Assembly (NCBI GenBank): GCA_964417785.1
Contig: CAYQJO010000200.1
Coordinates: forward strand, 1 to 7,851
Length of the DNA: 7,851 nucleotides
From: DAOTUL01 sp034437435
GTDB taxonomy: Bacteria; Chloroflexota; Anaerolineae; Aggregatilineales; Phototrophicaceae
Direction: 5' to 3'
In this document: positions 6,189-7,851 of the stretch, in pieces
How positions within the stretch are numbered: position 1 is the stretch's first letter
How the letters are laid out: each line of letters begins with the position of its first letter
Translations under genes and position numbers: made by a program
Notes under the pieces: generated by a model
Seen by the model: only the letters and a program-made list of their open reading frames with translations
Told to the model about the DNA's origin: nothing
The model's database searches: none

Positions 6189-6211
6189 CGGGTGAAGCCA
6201 ATCTTCACCCG
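6189..6211 (-). promoter_or_regulatory. 9-bp perfect stem-loop after the GH4 gene
   Basis: Arms cgggtgaag (6189-6197) and cttcacccg (6203-6211) are exact reverse complements around a five-base loop. It begins 11 bases after the GH4 stop codon. The downstream transcript reads GUCUUCUUC, pyrimidine-rich but without a U-run, so at most it is a weak or partial terminator. It may separate GH4 expression from that of the transporter or protect the 3' end of the GH4 message. Confidence 0.6.
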
Positions 6212-6222
6212 ATAGGATTTAT

Positions 6223-7737
6223 TCAGTGTGCTGGTACGGCTTTTTCTTTCGCCAGTTCTTCGACGGTACGGGTATGCAGGCGGGCTGCGCCTTCGGTTTC
6301 CACCAGTTTGACGCGGGTGCCGCTGCGTTCATGAGCTTCCAGGCGGACGCGAGCGGCTTCGATCTCCACCGGATCGTAATTGGGCAGCCACTCTGCCTGT
6401 GCGACCAGCATCTCGTCGGTCATCTGCCACACTTCTTCCGGGTCGCACACGGCACCGACGAGCGGATCGTGGAGCATGGCCTGCTTGAGCAGGCTGACAT
6501 CCCCGTGAACGGCGGCTTCCACGCTCATCTCCTGCACGCGCACACTGGCGGAGCAGGTGGCGGCGCATGCCATCGGTAAATCGCCCACCACTGGCATGTT
6601 GATGCCGTTCTTATCGACGTAGCCGGGTATCTCGATGACGCAGCCGTCGGGTAGGTTGGTGATGTGGCCCTGGTTGATGATGTTGAAATGGCCGCGATAG
6701 ACCCGTCCCGTTTCCAGACCTTCGATAATATAGGAACCGTGTTCGGCACTGCGGATGTCCTCGGTGAACTGCGGCGGTTCTTCCTTCATCCAGTTGGGGA
6801 AGTCGGTCTCGAACCAGTTGCGATTCTCGGTGCATACGCGCAGATACCCGCCGGTTTCGCCATGAATCCAGTGCGAGAGGTCGATCCACTGCGGAATCTC
6901 ATCCACCCGTTTGCGATACCAGGGGACATATTCGCTCAGGTGGCCGTTGGACTCGGTGCTGTAGTAACCAAAACGGCGCAGCACGTCGATGCGAACTTTT
7001 TCTTGCTCGCGGTAGGTGGGGTGATTCTCGAACAATTCCAGCATCTTCGGCACCATATCCATGCCGCGCCACTGCACCTGGATATACCAGGTCTGGTGGT
7101 TAATGCCAGCGCAGATGATGTCCACATCATCGCGGGTCACACGCTCATCTTCACCGATCATGCCTTCGCGTTTGGCCCACAATTCGATGGTGTCCGCGAT
7201 TTGTTCATGGCCGTGCTGGATGCCATGACACAGGCCGATGGTCTTGACGCCGCCGTACTTGTTGCATGCCCAGGTGTTCATCGCCATCGGGTTCGAATAA
7301 TTGAGGAAGATCGCGTCCGGTTTGGCGACTTCGCGGATGTCCTTGCAAATGTCCAGCAGGACCGGGATGGTGCGCTGGCCGTACATGATGCCACCGGCGC
7401 TGAGCGTATCGCCAACGCATTGATCGACACCGTATTTTAGCGGGATGTCGATATCGAGTTTGAATGCTTCCAGGCCACCCTGGCGGATGGTGGAGACGAC
7501 ATAATCGGCGTCCTGAATGGCTTCGCGCTGGTTAAGGGTCGGTTCGATCTGCGCGGGTAGACCGTTGGCCTCGATCTCGCGCTGGCAAAGCTGAGTGACC
7601 ATTTCCAGGTTGCGTTCGGAGATGTCCATAAAGGCAAAGGTGGTGTCCTGCAGCTCCGGCACAGCCAGAATGTCACGCATCAACCGGCGAGTAAAGCCGA
7701 TGGACCCTGCACCAATCATGGCGATTTTAATACTCAC
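6223..7737 (-). CDS. Glycoside hydrolase family 4, MelA-like (alpha-galactosidase or alpha-uronidase)
   Basis: Cytosolic glycosidase (504 aa) that by family uses NAD+ and a divalent metal, usually Mn2+, and cleaves through a 3-keto intermediate. Seen: Rossmann motif GAGSIGF (9-15) with acidic D38 after strand 2; DTLSAGGIMYGQRTIP (110-125); SNPMAMNTW (148-156) with N149; metal-site motif CHGI (170-173) after IGL; GINH (211-214) with H214. These align well with E. coli MelA (DTLGPGGI, NPMAMNTW, CHSV, GINH). The third motif residue is Gly where alpha-galactosidases have Ser; the CHGx form is reported for Thermotoga alpha-glucuronidases, so the substrate is uncertain. MelA is about 450 aa; here a charged tail follows WLPNY (450-454) to the end. 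The start is GTG at 7737, supported by GAGGAG 8 bases upstream. It is the first gene of the visible operon and leads an ABC importer, implying cleavage of the imported sugar. Confidence 0.93.
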   Translation of the reverse strand: MSIKIAMIGAGSIGFTRRLMRDILAVPELQDTTFAFMDISERNLEMVTQLCQREIEANGLPAQIEPTLNQREAIQDADYVVSTIRQGGLEAFKLDIDIPLKYGVDQCVGDTLSAGGIMYGQRTIPVLLDICKDIREVAKPDAIFLNYSNPMAMNTWACNKYGGVKTIGLCHGIQHGHEQIADTIELWAKREGMIGEDERVTRDDVDIICAGINHQTWYIQVQWRGMDMVPKMLELFENHPTYREQEKVRIDVLRRFGYYSTESNGHLSEYVPWYRKRVDEIPQWIDLSHWIHGETGGYLRVCTENRNWFETDFPNWMKEEPPQFTEDIRSAEHGSYIIEGLETGRVYRGHFNIINQGHITNLPDGCVIEIPGYVDKNGINMPVVGDLPMACAATCSASVRVQEMSVEAAVHGDVSLLKQAMLHDPLVGAVCDPEEVWQMTDEMLVAQAEWLPNYDPVEIEAARVRLEAHERSGTRVKLVETEGAARLHTRTVEELAKEKAVPAH

Positions 7738-7745
7738 GGGATTCG

Positions 7746-7751
7746 CTCCTC
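7746..7751 (-). promoter_or_regulatory. Ribosome site that selects the GTG start of the GH4 gene
   Basis: GAGGAG lies 8 bases before the GTG at 7737. The next in-frame ATG (residue 7) falls inside the first strand of the Rossmann fold and would remove conserved residues, so the GTG is preferred. Confidence 0.75.
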
Positions 7752-7768
7752 GGATAGATGATATAGAA

Positions 7769-7783
7769 TCCGCCGCTGGCGGA
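7769..7783. repeat. 6-bp inverted repeat in the leader (possible operator or hairpin)
   Basis: Arms tccgcc (7769-7774) and ggcgga (7778-7783) are perfect reverse complements with a three-base centre, 31 bp upstream of the GH4 start. If the promoter lies further upstream this would be a leader hairpin; if it lies at the proximal box, this would sit in the promoter as a possible operator. A short GC-rich repeat can also arise by chance. Confidence 0.35.
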
Positions 7784-7793
7784 GAATGTGAAT

Positions 7794-7807
7794 CGACTCG
7801 GAAGTCG
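7794..7807. repeat. 5-bp inverted repeat in the leader
   Basis: Arms cgact (7794-7798) and agtcg (7803-7807) flank a four-base loop. In the minus-strand transcript the loop is UCCG, a member of the stable UNCG tetraloop class, although the closing pair is U-A and not C-G. It lies just downstream of the distal TATATT box. Short, so its significance is uncertain. Confidence 0.3.
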
Positions 7808-7851
7808 GGTAATATAGCAATGGGGCGTGTTTAAATGAGGCCAATCAATAA

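Larger units (their letters stand above)
7738..7851 (-). promoter_or_regulatory. Non-coding leader/promoter region upstream of the GH4 gene
   Basis: This is 114 bp without a credible gene, upstream of the first visible operon member, so it is the likely place for the operon promoter. Candidate -10 boxes on the minus strand are TATATT (7811-7816) and TATCAT near 7754-7759, but neither has a good -35 box at normal spacing, so I do not assign a start site. Two small inverted repeats lie between these boxes. No operator of a named regulator family was recognised, and the regulator gene is not in the window. Confidence 0.4.

Noticed and set aside
6664..7440. Long plus-strand reading frame (258 codons) opposite the GH4 gene.
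   Set aside because: It lies entirely within a well-supported GH4 gene, has no family features, and no ribosome site was evident.

Overview
The window carries one gene set, all read from the minus strand (right to left). It looks like a catabolic operon for importing and cleaving a glycoside: a glycoside hydrolase family 4 (GH4) enzyme followed by a complete five-component ABC importer of the oligopeptide/dipeptide (Opp/Dpp) type. Transcription order is GH4 glycosidase (7737-6223), DppD-like ATPase (6164-5148), family 5 solute-binding protein (5074-2975), DppB-like permease (2918-1914), DppC-like permease (1909-767) and DppF-like ATPase (757 to the window edge, 3' end missing). Every long plus-strand reading frame lies opposite one of these genes and shows no family features, so I read them as shadows.

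Organism: a moderately GC-rich bacterium with ordinary Shine-Dalgarno sites. The style of the proteins (long family 5 binding protein with a GELPPVEERLP segment, DppC with a large external insert, MelA-like GH4) reminds me of Chloroflexota (Anaerolineae), with alphaproteobacteria or actinobacteria as alternatives. This is an inference from protein style, not a phylogeny.

How the genes would work together: the secreted binding protein captures an oligosaccharide, DppB and DppC form the channel, the two ATPases drive uptake, and the GH4 enzyme cleaves the sugar in the cytosol with NAD and a divalent metal. Opp/Dpp-type transporters are often labelled peptide transporters, but the GH4 neighbour and the long binding-protein subtype argue for a sugar. 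The GH4 metal-site motif reads CHGI, not the CHSV of characterised MelA alpha-galactosidases, so alpha-galactoside and alpha-uronide substrates both remain open.

Regulatory layout: the three wider gaps inside the operon (56-73 bp) each contain a hairpin without a U-tract, while the last three genes are packed with 4 and 9 bp gaps. The binding-protein gene is bracketed by two of these hairpins and has the strongest ribosome site inside the operon, a layout that would favour its over-production. The 114 bp upstream of the GH4 gene is non-coding and holds two small hairpins and weak promoter-like boxes.

The left edge is suspicious: bases 1-19 are an exact reverse complement of bases 58-76, and the DppF-like protein stops resembling its family exactly where that copy begins. 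This looks like a fold-back (chimeric) sequence end and not a biological element. I see no phage, CRISPR, transposase, tRNA or rRNA, and no clearly new system; the most interesting question is the true substrate of the locus.
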